The notes beneath the pieces are model-generated. The model saw nothing but the letters and a program-made list of their open reading frames with translations. It made no database searches and was not told the DNA's origin. From NCBI RefSeq assembly GCF_001548375.1, contig NZ_AP017295.1, positions 3,692,501-3,756,500 on the forward strand: 64,000 nucleotides of DNA, in the 5' to 3' direction. The stretch is from Nostoc sp. NIES-3756 (GTDB taxonomy: Bacteria > Cyanobacteriota > Cyanobacteriia > Cyanobacteriales > Nostocaceae). The position numbers and the translations under genes were made by a program. Shown in pieces: positions 19,294-27,727 of this stretch (positions are counted from its first letter, which is position 1; each line of letters opens with the position of its first letter).

Positions 19294-19910
19294 TGAGTTT
19301 TGCACGCGAAGCAAGTAGGGCTATTCGTTCTACGTTTGTACTTTGGGTAATTGCTGCTGTTATTTATCCTTTTGTGATGATTACTTTGGGGCAGATTGTA
19401 TTTCCCTATCAGGCAAATGGTAGCTTAATTAAAGATAGTCGGGGTCAAGTTTTGGGTTCTGCTTTAATTGGTCAACCATTTACAAGCGATCGCTATTTTA
19501 ACTCCCGCCCCAGCACCACCAGCTACAGCACCGCCGATCCTAAAAAAGATGATGCTAAAGTCTTACAAACAGGGGTATCCGGCGCAAGTAACCTAGCACC
19601 CAGCAATTCGGCGTTAATTGAACGAATCAAAAATGAAAACTTAAAAAGCCTCAACAATGTAGGTATTCCACCTACCGCCGATTTAGTCTACACCTCTGGT
19701 TCTAGCCTTGACCCCCACATTACCCCAGTCGCCGCCAGGGCGCAAATACAGCGCATCGCCAAAGCACGGGGACTCCAAGCGCAGCAATTAGAAAATTTAA
19801 TTAATCAAAATACTGATGGTCGTTTTTTGGGTATTTTCGGGGAACCGGGAGTCAATATTGTCAAATTGAATCTAGCTTTGGATAAGATGAAATCTGCTAG
19901 TGCTTACTGA
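19293..19910 (+). CDS. kdpC: Potassium-transporting ATPase subunit C
   Basis: KdpC is the single-span subunit that stabilises ATP binding by KdpB. The 205-residue product has one N-terminal membrane helix (~residues 14-36) followed by the conserved LGSALIGQPFTSDRYFNSRPSTT and ASNLAPSNSALIERI segments of the family. The ATG overlaps the kdpG stop, showing translational coupling, and this fixes the start even though the frame is open further upstream. It is the last gene of the operon; a long perfect palindrome follows at 19961. Confidence 0.96.
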   Translation: MSFAREASRAIRSTFVLWVIAAVIYPFVMITLGQIVFPYQANGSLIKDSRGQVLGSALIGQPFTSDRYFNSRPSTTSYSTADPKKDDAKVLQTGVSGASNLAPSNSALIERIKNENLKSLNNVGIPPTADLVYTSGSSLDPHITPVAARAQIQRIAKARGLQAQQLENLINQNTDGRFLGIFGEPGVNIVKLNLALDKMKSASAY

Positions 19911-19960
19911 TAATGGTTGATGAGTACTTAAACGGATAAGTATACAGCGCTTTTTATTTC

Positions 19961-20010
19961 AATTAGGTGAGTTGCATTAAGCATTACAGCTTAATGCAAC
20001 TCACCTAATT
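19961..20010. repeat. Perfect 22-bp inverted repeat after kdpC
   Basis: Two 22-base arms (19961-19982 and 19989-20010) are exact reverse complements around a six-base loop (ATTACA). No T-run follows on either side, so it is not a standard intrinsic terminator. It may stabilise the kdp mRNA end, or be a small dispersed palindrome. Confidence 0.85.
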
Positions 20011-20103
20011 CCGTAAAATTTGTATTGTAAATCACAAAAAAACAAAGTAAAAAATATATCATATTATTCTTGATTCTTAGTGACAACACTAACGGTAATA
20101 TAA

Positions 20104-20113
20104 GGTGTGAGGA
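20104..20113 (+). promoter_or_regulatory. Putative Yfr1 small-RNA target site in porin leader
   Basis: GGTGTGAGGA lies two bases upstream of the porin ATG (20116) and doubles as its ribosome-binding site. It is complementary to the invariant unpaired Yfr1 motif (CUCCUCACACC), which is known to repress porin translation in marine cyanobacteria. The second porin in this window carries the same element. Yfr1 itself is not in the window. Confidence 0.5.
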
Positions 20114-20115
20114 AG

Positions 20116-21738
20116 ATGTCTGATATATTGTGGAAAGCGATCGCATTAAGTCCGATAGTTTTGGGCATAAGTATCTTCGTTTCAGCTAACGCAGATGCGG
20201 TAGAAACAATCGGCTCATCTCAAGGTACAAAAGTAGAAACCAATCTTTTAATTTCTCAAGCTAAAACTGATGACAGTAGCACAATAGCCGAAACCAATAA
20301 CGCCCTGTCTCAAGTCACCTCAGTTTCTCAATTTTCTGATGTACAACCTACTGACTGGGCATTTCAAGCCTTACAATCTCTAGTTGAACGTTATGGTTGT
20401 ATTGCTGGTTATCCTAACGGCACTTACCGAGGTAATCGTGCTTTAACTCGTTATGAATTTGCCGCAGGTTTGAATGCTTGTTTGGATAGAGTTAATGAAC
20501 TAATTGCCACCGCTACGGCTGATTTAGTCAGAAAAGAAGACCTAGCCACATTACAACGTTTGCAAGAAGAATTTAGCGCCGAACTCGCAACTTTACGGGG
20601 AAGAGTAGATGCGCTAGAAACACGAACAGCAGAGTTAGAAGCAAATCAATTTTCCACAACCACCAAATTAGTAGGGGAGGCAATTTTTGCCGTCACTGAT
20701 AGCTTTGGGGAAGACGATGATAACAACACCGTATTCCAAAATCGGGTAAGGTTAAACTTCCAAACCAGTTTCACAGGTAAAGACACCTTAAATACACGTC
20801 TTGCGTCTGGAAATGCTGTCGGATTAACTTTACCAAATGGTACATTTGAAGGAACTCAAACTTTTAATATCTCCCCCAATACTAGCAATGGCGTTGCTAT
20901 AGATTGGTTAAGTTACTACTTCCCTGTGGGCAATACCCAAGTTTACCTTGCTGCTACAGGTGCTATTCACAGCGATTATGTGCCTACAGTCAATCCTTAC
21001 TTTGAAGACTTCGACGGTGGAAATGGTGCTTTATCCACATTCGCCACAGAAAGTCCCATCTATCGTATTGGTGGCGGTGCGGGTATTGGTGTGAATGTAC
21101 CTTTTGGTAGTGGTAGTTTCAAACCTACCTTAACCTTGGGTTATTTTGCCTCAGAACCGAATAATCCTGCCGCTAGTGCTGGTTTATTCGAGGGTAATTA
21201 TGCCGCTTTGGGACAATTGAAACTTGATGTAGGCGATCGCCTCACCGTGGCTGCAACTTACGTTCACGGGTATCATGGTGCAGGGAGTGCTTTATTCGAT
21301 GCAGGGTTAGTAAGTACAGGTGTAGTTGGTACTAATCAAGCTAACTTTGTTGCTGCTGGCAACCCTTACTCCAGTAACTCCTTCGGTTTTGAAGCTGCTT
21401 TCAAACCTAGTAATCAGCTCTCAATTAGTGGCTTTGTACTTTACAGCGATATTACAGGCTTTGGCGCTAATGATGATGGGGAAATTTGGAGTTATGGACT
21501 TGGTGTAGCCTTGCCAGACTTCGGCAAGAAAGGCAACCTCTTAGGAATTTTTGCAGGCGCTCAACCATATTTAGGTAGTGTAGATGGTGATAGACCTTAT
21601 CATGTAGAAGGTTTTTACCGATATCGCGTCAGTGACAATATCTCTATTACCCCTGGTGTCATTTGGTTAACCAATCCTGGTCAAGCTGATGACGATGATG
21701 CCATAATTGGCACTTTAAGAACTACCTTCACGTTCTAA
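20116..21738 (+). CDS. SLH-domain OprB-type outer-membrane porin (iron-uptake porin family)
   Basis: This 540-residue outer-membrane channel has a signal peptide (MSDILWKAIALSPIVLG…ANADA), one SLH domain (~residues 72-135; FSDVQPTDWAFQALQSL) that contacts the cell wall, a coiled coil (~140-185; LRGRVDALETRTAELEANQ) and an OprB-type beta-barrel ending in aromatic TTFTF. I chose ATG 20116 over GTG 20107 because the GAGG ribosome site lies between them and because the paralogue at 48021-49742 starts at the same MS(D/N)ILWK. It is monocistronic, with a candidate terminator before the next gene. Confidence 0.92.
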   Translation: MSDILWKAIALSPIVLGISIFVSANADAVETIGSSQGTKVETNLLISQAKTDDSSTIAETNNALSQVTSVSQFSDVQPTDWAFQALQSLVERYGCIAGYPNGTYRGNRALTRYEFAAGLNACLDRVNELIATATADLVRKEDLATLQRLQEEFSAELATLRGRVDALETRTAELEANQFSTTTKLVGEAIFAVTDSFGEDDDNNTVFQNRVRLNFQTSFTGKDTLNTRLASGNAVGLTLPNGTFEGTQTFNISPNTSNGVAIDWLSYYFPVGNTQVYLAATGAIHSDYVPTVNPYFEDFDGGNGALSTFATESPIYRIGGGAGIGVNVPFGSGSFKPTLTLGYFASEPNNPAASAGLFEGNYAALGQLKLDVGDRLTVAATYVHGYHGAGSALFDAGLVSTGVVGTNQANFVAAGNPYSSNSFGFEAAFKPSNQLSISGFVLYSDITGFGANDDGEIWSYGLGVALPDFGKKGNLLGIFAGAQPYLGSVDGDRPYHVEGFYRYRVSDNISITPGVIWLTNPGQADDDDAIIGTLRTTFTF

Positions 21739-21875
21739 CTAGCAAACAAGAGACTGGGTGGGGAGGTGAATCTCTACCCAACCTCTCAGTTTAACCCCGC
21801 ATTCGCTCACAACTGCTAATGCTTTTGGTTAAACTTGCTTCTGAGAATTGTCTATGATAACTTGCTATCTATAAT

Positions 21876-21911
21876 ACTACGACGACCCTATCGAGTTATC
21901 GTAGTTTTTTT
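21876..21911 (+). terminator. Probable intrinsic terminator after the porin gene
   Basis: ACTACGA (21876-21882) pairs with TCGTAGT (21899-21905) and is followed by a run of T residues. The loop of 16 bases is long. It separates the porin from the MFS transporter. Confidence 0.55.
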
Positions 21912-21938
21912 GTTGAAACTTAAGTACTCTGGAGTTAA

Positions 21939-23369
21939 TTGCCCCCATTGCAAGCACAACCTCTGGCTGTATCAGGCGCTAGTAAATTTTGGGTTCTACT
22001 CGGTGTAGGACTGGGAGTCTTCATGTCTACACTAGATGTAGGCATCATTAATGTCGCCCTCCCTTCCATAGTTAAAGCTTTCAATACTACCTTTCCTACA
22101 GCACAGTGGGCTGTACTCGCCTACTCATTGGTGAGTTCTGGTTTAGTTTTAGGTGCAACTCGCCTGGGGGATATGTGGGGTAAAAAATCCCTATATCAGA
22201 CCGGACTGGCTGTATTCACCTTCAGTTCCTTTTTGTGTGGTTTAGCACCTAGTATTGAGTTACTGATAGGCTTTCGTGGGTTGCAAGGATTAGGTGCAGT
22301 ATTTATTTCTGGGTTGGGTTTAGCAATTGTGACGGAGGTGTTTCCGGCTGCTGAACGGGGTCGGGCTGTAGGTATCATTGGCAGTGTAGTGTCCTTGGGT
22401 ATTGCCTTTGGCCCTTCAGTCGGCGGACTCATCTTGAGTCTTTTTGGCTGGCACACCATATTTTTAATTAACGTACCATTGGGAATTATCGCCAGTATTT
22501 TAGTAGCGCGAGTAGTACCGCCTTCTGTGCGTGCGGAAGGCAAACAAAAATTCGACCCCTTCGGTGCAGTATTAGCTCTACTGGCTTTGGGAAGTTTTGG
22601 TTTAGGGATGACTTTTGGGCAAAGTCAAGGTTTTAACAGTGCCACTTCTCTAGTTTTACTATCTATTGCTGCTATGAGTTTGCTCACGTTTCTTGTAGTG
22701 GAATCAATTTTAGAGTTTCCACTGGTGGAGTTAAAGCTATTTCGCAACCTGCAAATGAGTATGGGTTTGCTGAGTGGCTGGCTAGCTTTCATCGTCATCA
22801 CTGGTGCATTGTTAGTCACTCCCTTCTTTTTAGAACGGGTTAAAGAATATCCCACAGCAAAAGCTGGGTTGCTGCTAGCTGTTTCGCCTGTGCTGAGTGG
22901 GTTAATAGCTCCGGTTGCGGGGATACTGAGCGATCGCTTTGGCGCTCGTCGTATTAGTATCATGGGGTTGGGTTTGATGATTGGTGGTTGTTTGGCAATC
23001 AGTACCTTTGATGCCCAAATCACAGAGTTTGGTTATATATCGCGTTACTTTATCTACGGTCTAGGTTTAGGTTTATTCCAAGCACCTAACAATACAACCG
23101 TCTTAGCCTCTGCACCCAGAGAACGTTTAGGCATTGCCTCTGGCTTACTTTCCTTATCACGTACCTCCGGCGGCACAGTAGGAGTTCCATTGATGGGTGC
23201 AGTCTTTGGTGCAGTTATCGGTAGTGTTGCTGGGGGTGTAGATGCAGCAGTTGCCCCTCCAGAAGCAGTTGTTGTGGGATTTCAAGTAACATTCCGCCTA
23301 GCAGCCGTCATTCTATCAGGTGCAGCCATTGCATCGGTTATTAGGTTACGGAGTAGTGATAAAGACTAG
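21939..23369 (+). CDS. MFS drug/solute exporter, DHA2 (14-helix, EmrB/QacA) family
   Basis: The 476-residue inner-membrane protein has about fourteen hydrophobic helices. It carries MFS motif A between helices 2 and 3 (GATRLGDMWGKK), motif C GIAFGPSVGGLIL in helix 5 (the antiporter signature) and a second motif A (GILSDRFGARR). It is expected to export drugs or metabolites in exchange for protons; the substrate is unknown. TTG at 21939 is preceded by GGAG at four-base spacing; a second TTG nine bases later (21948) is equally credible. No regulator gene is adjacent. Confidence 0.88.
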   Translation: MPPLQAQPLAVSGASKFWVLLGVGLGVFMSTLDVGIINVALPSIVKAFNTTFPTAQWAVLAYSLVSSGLVLGATRLGDMWGKKSLYQTGLAVFTFSSFLCGLAPSIELLIGFRGLQGLGAVFISGLGLAIVTEVFPAAERGRAVGIIGSVVSLGIAFGPSVGGLILSLFGWHTIFLINVPLGIIASILVARVVPPSVRAEGKQKFDPFGAVLALLALGSFGLGMTFGQSQGFNSATSLVLLSIAAMSLLTFLVVESILEFPLVELKLFRNLQMSMGLLSGWLAFIVITGALLVTPFFLERVKEYPTAKAGLLLAVSPVLSGLIAPVAGILSDRFGARRISIMGLGLMIGGCLAISTFDAQITEFGYISRYFIYGLGLGLFQAPNNTTVLASAPRERLGIASGLLSLSRTSGGTVGVPLMGAVFGAVIGSVAGGVDAAVAPPEAVVVGFQVTFRLAAVILSGAAIASVIRLRSSDKD

Positions 23370-23410
23370 GATGATGGTAAATCCCGCCTCTGGGTTCTCC
23401 CATCTCCACA

Positions 23411-24181
23411 CTAAATGGGATTTTCAAACAAACTTAAAGCGAGAATAAAATCCATAATAAAAATTGCTACCCAAGTGGTAACAACAGCAGTTGTTGCTGA
23501 CTCACCTACTTCTTTAGCTCCTCCTTTTGTAGTTAACCCCCAACTACAACCATTAATAGAAATAATCGCTCCAAAAATTAGGCCTTTTAACACAAGAATG
23601 TATAAATCAGATGGTTCTAAAAAATCTCTCACTGACTCTAAAAATACTTCTGGCTCAACATGATAAAGTTGAAACGCGACAAAAAGACCACCAATTATCC
23701 CAGTCGTTAAAGCAAAAATTATCATGATGGGCATCATGACACAGCAAGCAATGACTCTGGGCAGTATAAGATAATCAACTGGGTCAGTTTTTAGCATATA
23801 AAGTGCATCAATTTGTTCTGTAACTCGCATCGCACCAATTTCTGCTGCAAAAGCAGAGCCTACTTGTCCGGCAATAATACTAGCAGTTAAAATTGGGGCT
23901 AACTCTCGGCAAAAAGCTAAAGAAAAAGCTCCTCCTACAGTATTTACAGCGCCAAATTTTACTAATTCTCTGGCTGTTTGAAGAGTAAAAATCATTCCCG
24001 CAAATAGATTAACAAGCAACACGGGAGAAAGAGAATTTGGGCCTGCGGTTTCCATGTGTCTTAGAATTTCACGATAGTAAGTTTTTCCTTGAACTATATG
24101 TACTAAAACTTGTCCAAAGAGGAATATCGATAAAAAACAGCGTACAATCCACGAGTTATCTAGCTTTCTTTTTGGTTGCAA
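23411..24181 (-). CDS. MlaE/TGD1-like ABC transporter permease
   Basis: The 256-residue membrane protein belongs to the MlaE permease family, which moves phospholipids between membranes with an MCE protein and an ATPase; chloroplast TGD1 is a relative. Visible family features are MIFTLQTARELVKFGA (~residues 63-78), FCRELAPILTASIIAGQVGSAFAAEIG (~89-115, containing the E-x-G pattern) and EQIDALYMLKTDPVDYL. No ATG exists near the 5' end; TTG at 24181 follows an AAGGA site and is taken as start. Its ATPase and MCE partners are not next to it. Confidence 0.88.
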   Translation of the reverse strand: MQPKRKLDNSWIVRCFLSIFLFGQVLVHIVQGKTYYREILRHMETAGPNSLSPVLLVNLFAGMIFTLQTARELVKFGAVNTVGGAFSLAFCRELAPILTASIIAGQVGSAFAAEIGAMRVTEQIDALYMLKTDPVDYLILPRVIACCVMMPIMIIFALTTGIIGGLFVAFQLYHVEPEVFLESVRDFLEPSDLYILVLKGLIFGAIISINGCSWGLTTKGGAKEVGESATTAVVTTWVAIFIMDFILALSLFENPI

Positions 24182-24346
24182 CTTTACTATCCTTAAAGTA
24201 AAAGTTTTTGATAATTATTAGCTAAGTTTATTTATATATAAATAAATAGACTTAATCAGCTTTGCATTAACACTAAATCAGACTAATTATGAGAAAATTC
24301 TCAAAAAGACCTTAAATAAAACCAGCTTTTAATAAGGAGTTTAGAT

Positions 24347-25096
24347 ATGACTGGCAAATTAGAAGGTAAAGTAGCATTTGTTACTGGTGCTTCGTCGGGC
24401 ATTGGTGAAGCAACGGCGATCGCTCTCGCAGCAGAAGGGGCAAAAGTAGCAATTGCGGCTAGGCGTAGTGATCGCCTAGATAGTTTAGCAGAACGGATTG
24501 CTACTAATGGTGGTCAGGCATTGCCACTAGTAACTGATGTGACAGATGAAACTCAAGTTAATAATGCTGTAGAGAAGGCGATCGCTCAATTAGGTGGATT
24601 AGATATTGTCGTTAATAATGCTGGGATTGCTGTCTTGGGAAACATTGACACAGGTAATCCTAGTGAGTGGAGGCGATCGTTTGAAGTTAATGTTTTTGGT
24701 GTGTTGTATGTCACAAGAGCTACTGTACCTTTCCTTAAACAGCAACAGTCAGGACATATCGTCAATATTTCCTCAGTCGCTGGACGCACCGCCAGGGCTG
24801 GAGTTGGTGTTTACAATGCTACTAAATGGGGTGTAAATGCCTTTTCTGAAGCCTTACGTCAGGAAGTACATAAAGATAATATCCGAGTAACAATTATCGA
24901 ACCCGGTTTAGTAGATACGGAAATCAACGACCTAATTAGCGACCCCATCGCCAAACAACGTTCTGAAGAACGGCGCAAAGCCATTACACCATTGCAAAGC
25001 GAAGATATCGCCGCCGCCATCCTTTACGCCGTCACCCAACCCCCGCGCGTGAACGTTAACGAGATTTTGATTAGACCGACTGGGCAGGATATTTAG
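24347..25096 (+). CDS. Short-chain dehydrogenase/reductase (classical SDR)
   Basis: The 249-residue enzyme has the nucleotide-binding motif TGASSGIGEA (~residues 14-23), NNAGIAVLG (~91), the catalytic Ser in VNISSVAGR (~139) and the catalytic pair in YNATKWG (~155-159). The basic residues after strand 2 (AARRSDR) suggest NADP(H). It resembles the YdfG/serine-3-dehydrogenase-like group; the physiological substrate is unknown. ATG follows AAGGAG at good spacing. Confidence 0.92.
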   Translation: MTGKLEGKVAFVTGASSGIGEATAIALAAEGAKVAIAARRSDRLDSLAERIATNGGQALPLVTDVTDETQVNNAVEKAIAQLGGLDIVVNNAGIAVLGNIDTGNPSEWRRSFEVNVFGVLYVTRATVPFLKQQQSGHIVNISSVAGRTARAGVGVYNATKWGVNAFSEALRQEVHKDNIRVTIIEPGLVDTEINDLISDPIAKQRSEERRKAITPLQSEDIAAAILYAVTQPPRVNVNEILIRPTGQDI

Positions 25097-25101
25097 GGTG
25101 T

Positions 25102-25141
25102 AGGGATGAGGGGGATGAGGGGGATGAGGGGGATGAGGGAG
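25102..25141. repeat. Short tandem repeat, GGGGATGAGG type
   Basis: About three and a half copies of a 10-base G-rich unit follow the SDR stop codon, then a stretch with the dispersed ACACGCGCTAAACGCGCC palindrome (near 25164). Simple intergenic repeat. Confidence 0.7.
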
Positions 25142-25260
25142 CAGAAGAGAAAATAATTACTCAACACGCGCTAAACGCGCCGCTACTGCTAACAGCACTC
25201 CTCACTCATCACTCTGCCAATGCTACGATTTGGATAGCCTTTATACTGATCCTATTTTGA

Positions 25261-26481
25261 ATGGCTTCTGATTTCGCTGCTTCCGTGATTCTTGATACAG
25301 CACTTTCTGTATCTGGGTTAACTGACTATCTGCGCTTGCTGTTGGAACATGATGAACAACTACGGCAAGTTTGGGTAGTGGGGGAAGTTTCTAGTGCGAA
25401 TAATCATCGCAGTGGGTTGTTTTTTACTCTACAAGACCCTGATGGTACAGCAGCAATTAAGTGTGTTGCTTGGGGTGGTCAAGTAGCCAAGCTTGCTCAA
25501 TTGCCCGTTGCAGGTGAACAATTAATAGTATTGGGTAGTATTCGCCTGTATCCACAAAGGGGAGAGTATCAATTAACAGTGTGGCAAGCTTTGCCTGCTG
25601 GGTTGGGTTTACAGGCGCTACGTTATCAACAATTAAAAAATCGGTTGCTGGCTGAGGGGTTGTTTGATCCCCAAAGAAAGCGATCGCTTCCTATACATCC
25701 GCAAACTATCGCCGTTGTAACTTCACCAACAGCTGCGGCTTGGGGTGATATTCAAAAGACTCTCAAACATCGATATCCGGGGTTACACGTTTTATTTTCC
25801 CCGGCGACAGTGCAAGGTGAACAAGCACCAGAATCTATTGTCAAAGCGATCGCACGGGTGGAACGGGATGGACGCGCCGAGGTGTTAATCTTGTCACGGG
25901 GTGGCGGTGCGGTTGAGGAGTTGGCTTGCTTTAATGATGAGCGGGTAGTCCGTGCAGTGGCTGAGTGTTCCATCCCGGTAGTGACGGGGATCGGGCATCA
26001 ACGAGATGAATCTTTGGTAGATTTAGTGGCAGATGTATGTGTACATACACCGACTGCTGCCGCCGAAACAGTTGTACCCTCACTAGCCGAGTTATATAAT
26101 CAACATCGCCAACGAATTGCGGCTTTACACGAAGTTTTACTTTATTCCCAAACCTCGGCAGAAAACCAACTGCAAACATTACGCCACCGTTTGCGAAATC
26201 TGCGCTTAGATAAGCATTTGCAACAAGAAGCACAAAAATTAAATTGGCAGCGTCAGCAATTGTTACAGTTAACTTTAGGGCGATCGCAACAAGCCAAGCA
26301 ACACCTAGAACTTTTGCGGCAAAAATTAATTAGCCTTGACCCTAAAGCTGTGTTACAGCGTGGTTATGCAGTAGTGAGACAAGAAAATGGTGCGATCGCC
26401 CGCACTGCTGATGAACTAGCTGTAGGGGATGAGTTGTTAATTCAACTGGGAGAAGGTGAGGTTAAAGTTAAGGTGATATAA
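25261..26481 (+). CDS. xseA: Exodeoxyribonuclease VII large subunit
   Basis: XseA is the catalytic subunit of exonuclease VII, which degrades single-stranded DNA and acts in repair. The 406-residue protein has an N-terminal OB-fold (VWVVGEVSSANNHRSGLFF, ~residues 37-55), the catalytic-domain motifs VVTSPTAAAWGDI, LILSRGGGAVEEL and TGIGHQRDESLVDLVAD (~242-258), HTPTAAAETVVPS, and a long helical C-terminal region that binds XseB. ATG at 25261 is the only plausible start. I found no xseB candidate downstream in this window. Confidence 0.95.
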   Translation: MASDFAASVILDTALSVSGLTDYLRLLLEHDEQLRQVWVVGEVSSANNHRSGLFFTLQDPDGTAAIKCVAWGGQVAKLAQLPVAGEQLIVLGSIRLYPQRGEYQLTVWQALPAGLGLQALRYQQLKNRLLAEGLFDPQRKRSLPIHPQTIAVVTSPTAAAWGDIQKTLKHRYPGLHVLFSPATVQGEQAPESIVKAIARVERDGRAEVLILSRGGGAVEELACFNDERVVRAVAECSIPVVTGIGHQRDESLVDLVADVCVHTPTAAAETVVPSLAELYNQHRQRIAALHEVLLYSQTSAENQLQTLRHRLRNLRLDKHLQQEAQKLNWQRQQLLQLTLGRSQQAKQHLELLRQKLISLDPKAVLQRGYAVVRQENGAIARTADELAVGDELLIQLGEGEVKVKVI

Positions 26482-27026
26482 AAGGCAGGAGGAAATAATA
26501 TTTACCCCGCACTCAACACGCTGCTCATCGCCCCGCTACCGCTAACAGCATTTTCAAAGCAGTCGCTATAAAACAAGTTTCACAGCCATTCTTACTGTTT
26601 ACTCCCCACTTTCTATCAAGTCAGAAGGGAAGAAATTTTTAGTTTAATTTACTTTTAGTAACATAATTCATTGTTTTATCACTGTTTTACTTATTAGACT
26701 ACAGCTATATAAAAAATAGACAATAAATTTGAATTATTTTTATTTATATAAAATGCCAATTTGGCTCAATTACACGCGAAGAAATAGTATTCTGTATTGT
26801 AAGTAACTCTTTGGCGATTAATTTTTATCGATGAATTAGTTTCTGGAGTAGAAATATGGCTATAAATTTTCCAGGTTCTTACTGTAAAACGCAAAATTAA
26901 GAGAGCTGAATATTATGCAATTTGCTAAGTTTAGCTTTCCTGCTTAATTTTAATGAATATTAAATAACTGAATCTATAACAAGAAAATATCGCTAACAAA
27001 AGACCTGTACCTTATTGAAAACCATC
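26482..27026. other. Intergenic region upstream of the hetP-like gene
   Basis: About 545 bases. The first ~100 contain CTCAACACGCTGCTCATCGCC, a dispersed-repeat fragment similar to sequence at 25160. The rest is AT-rich leader sequence for the hetP-like gene. I could not find xseB or an unambiguous NtcA or other operator. Confidence 0.45.
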
Positions 27027-27308
27027 ATGAGATACAACATTTATTCTTCTCAGTCTAGTTTTCAGAATACAATTACAACTGAACAATTAAATCAGGTAAT
27101 TGAAGCAATTACAGAAGGCAGATATTCTTGGGCTTGTGTTTTAATGTTGCGTTTTGTTGGCTACAATCCTCTCCACTTCATACCCCAAAGAACTTATAGT
27201 CGTTTATTAAAGGAAAATAAACAAGTCCCAAGCACTCCAGCAGATACAACAGAATTAAGAATAGCTTGTGGACAGTCTACATCTACAGATATTGGGAGAA
27301 ATAACTAA
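27027..27308 (+). CDS. HetP-family protein
   Basis: The 93-residue product contains the compact domain typical of HetP and its homologues: [20 protein letters not shown] (~residues 19-38), then [20 protein letters not shown] and the RLLKEN end. In Anabaena, HetP promotes commitment to heterocyst differentiation and its paralogues modulate timing. This copy lacks the long C-terminal tail of HetP itself, so it is more likely a paralogue. I chose ATG 27027 (MRYNIYSS) instead of TTG 27015. Function as a differentiation regulator is inferred from the family. Confidence 0.75.
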   Translation: MRYNIYSSQSSFQNTITTEQLNQVIEAITEGRYSWACVLMLRFVGYNPLHFIPQRTYSRLLKENKQVPSTPADTTELRIACGQSTSTDIGRNN

Positions 27309-27367
27309 CACCAATGTCAAGTTGTTGCTTATCTTTTGTCTCCTGTTATATGTTGTCGTTGATGCCA

Positions 27368-27513
27368 TTACCAAGTATGAATGATAATTTCATCCAAATT
27401 TAGATATTGAGGATTCCAACTTAATTTTGTTTTTGCTTTATTACTACTGTCTATTAAAATTGGTGGAGTGGAGGCTAATATAGTCGGCTCCACCTGTGAC
27501 TAAGAACGACTTA
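27368..27513 (-). pseudogene. Internally deleted UDP-glucose 4-epimerase (galE) remnant
   Basis: On the minus strand the first ~15 codons read SFLVTGGADYISLHS, a degraded version of the GalE N-terminal NAD-binding motif LVTGGAGYIGSH. After a frame change the sequence reads PPILIDSSNKAKTKLSWNPQ followed by a LNLDEIIIHTW end and a stop, which is the C-terminus of GalE. Over 250 internal codons are missing, so start and end were joined by deletion. Confidence 0.75.
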
Positions 27514-27557
27514 AAAAACCAAACTATGTTAAGTAATGTAAAAAGAATAGGATTCAA

Positions 27558-27673
27558 TTCGTAGTAAGGACTTTAGTCCTTTTTTGTTCTCTACGAGACG
27601 CTTACGCGAACGCGGAGCGTCTGTCTACGACACGCTATGCAAACGCAGAGAGAAATAAAGTTCTTACTACGAG
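27558..27673. repeat. MITE-like element with terminal inverted repeats
   Basis: TTCGTAGTAAGGACTT at the left end and AAGTTCTTACTACGAG at the right end are inverted copies (14 of 16). Inside is the GC-rich palindrome GACGCTTACGCG…AGCGTC and CTACGACACGC. The left-end motif GTAGTAAGGACTTTAGTCCTT recurs right after hisD (35537). It has no coding capacity. Confidence 0.6.
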
Positions 27674-27727
27674 CCTTTAATTATTTAACCTGTTCTACTT
27701 AAGTAAGTGTTACAAAAGTAGGCAGAT

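Noticed and set aside
26482..26760. xseB small subunit gene
   Set aside because: No frame of suitable length with an exonuclease VII small-subunit pattern was seen after xseA.
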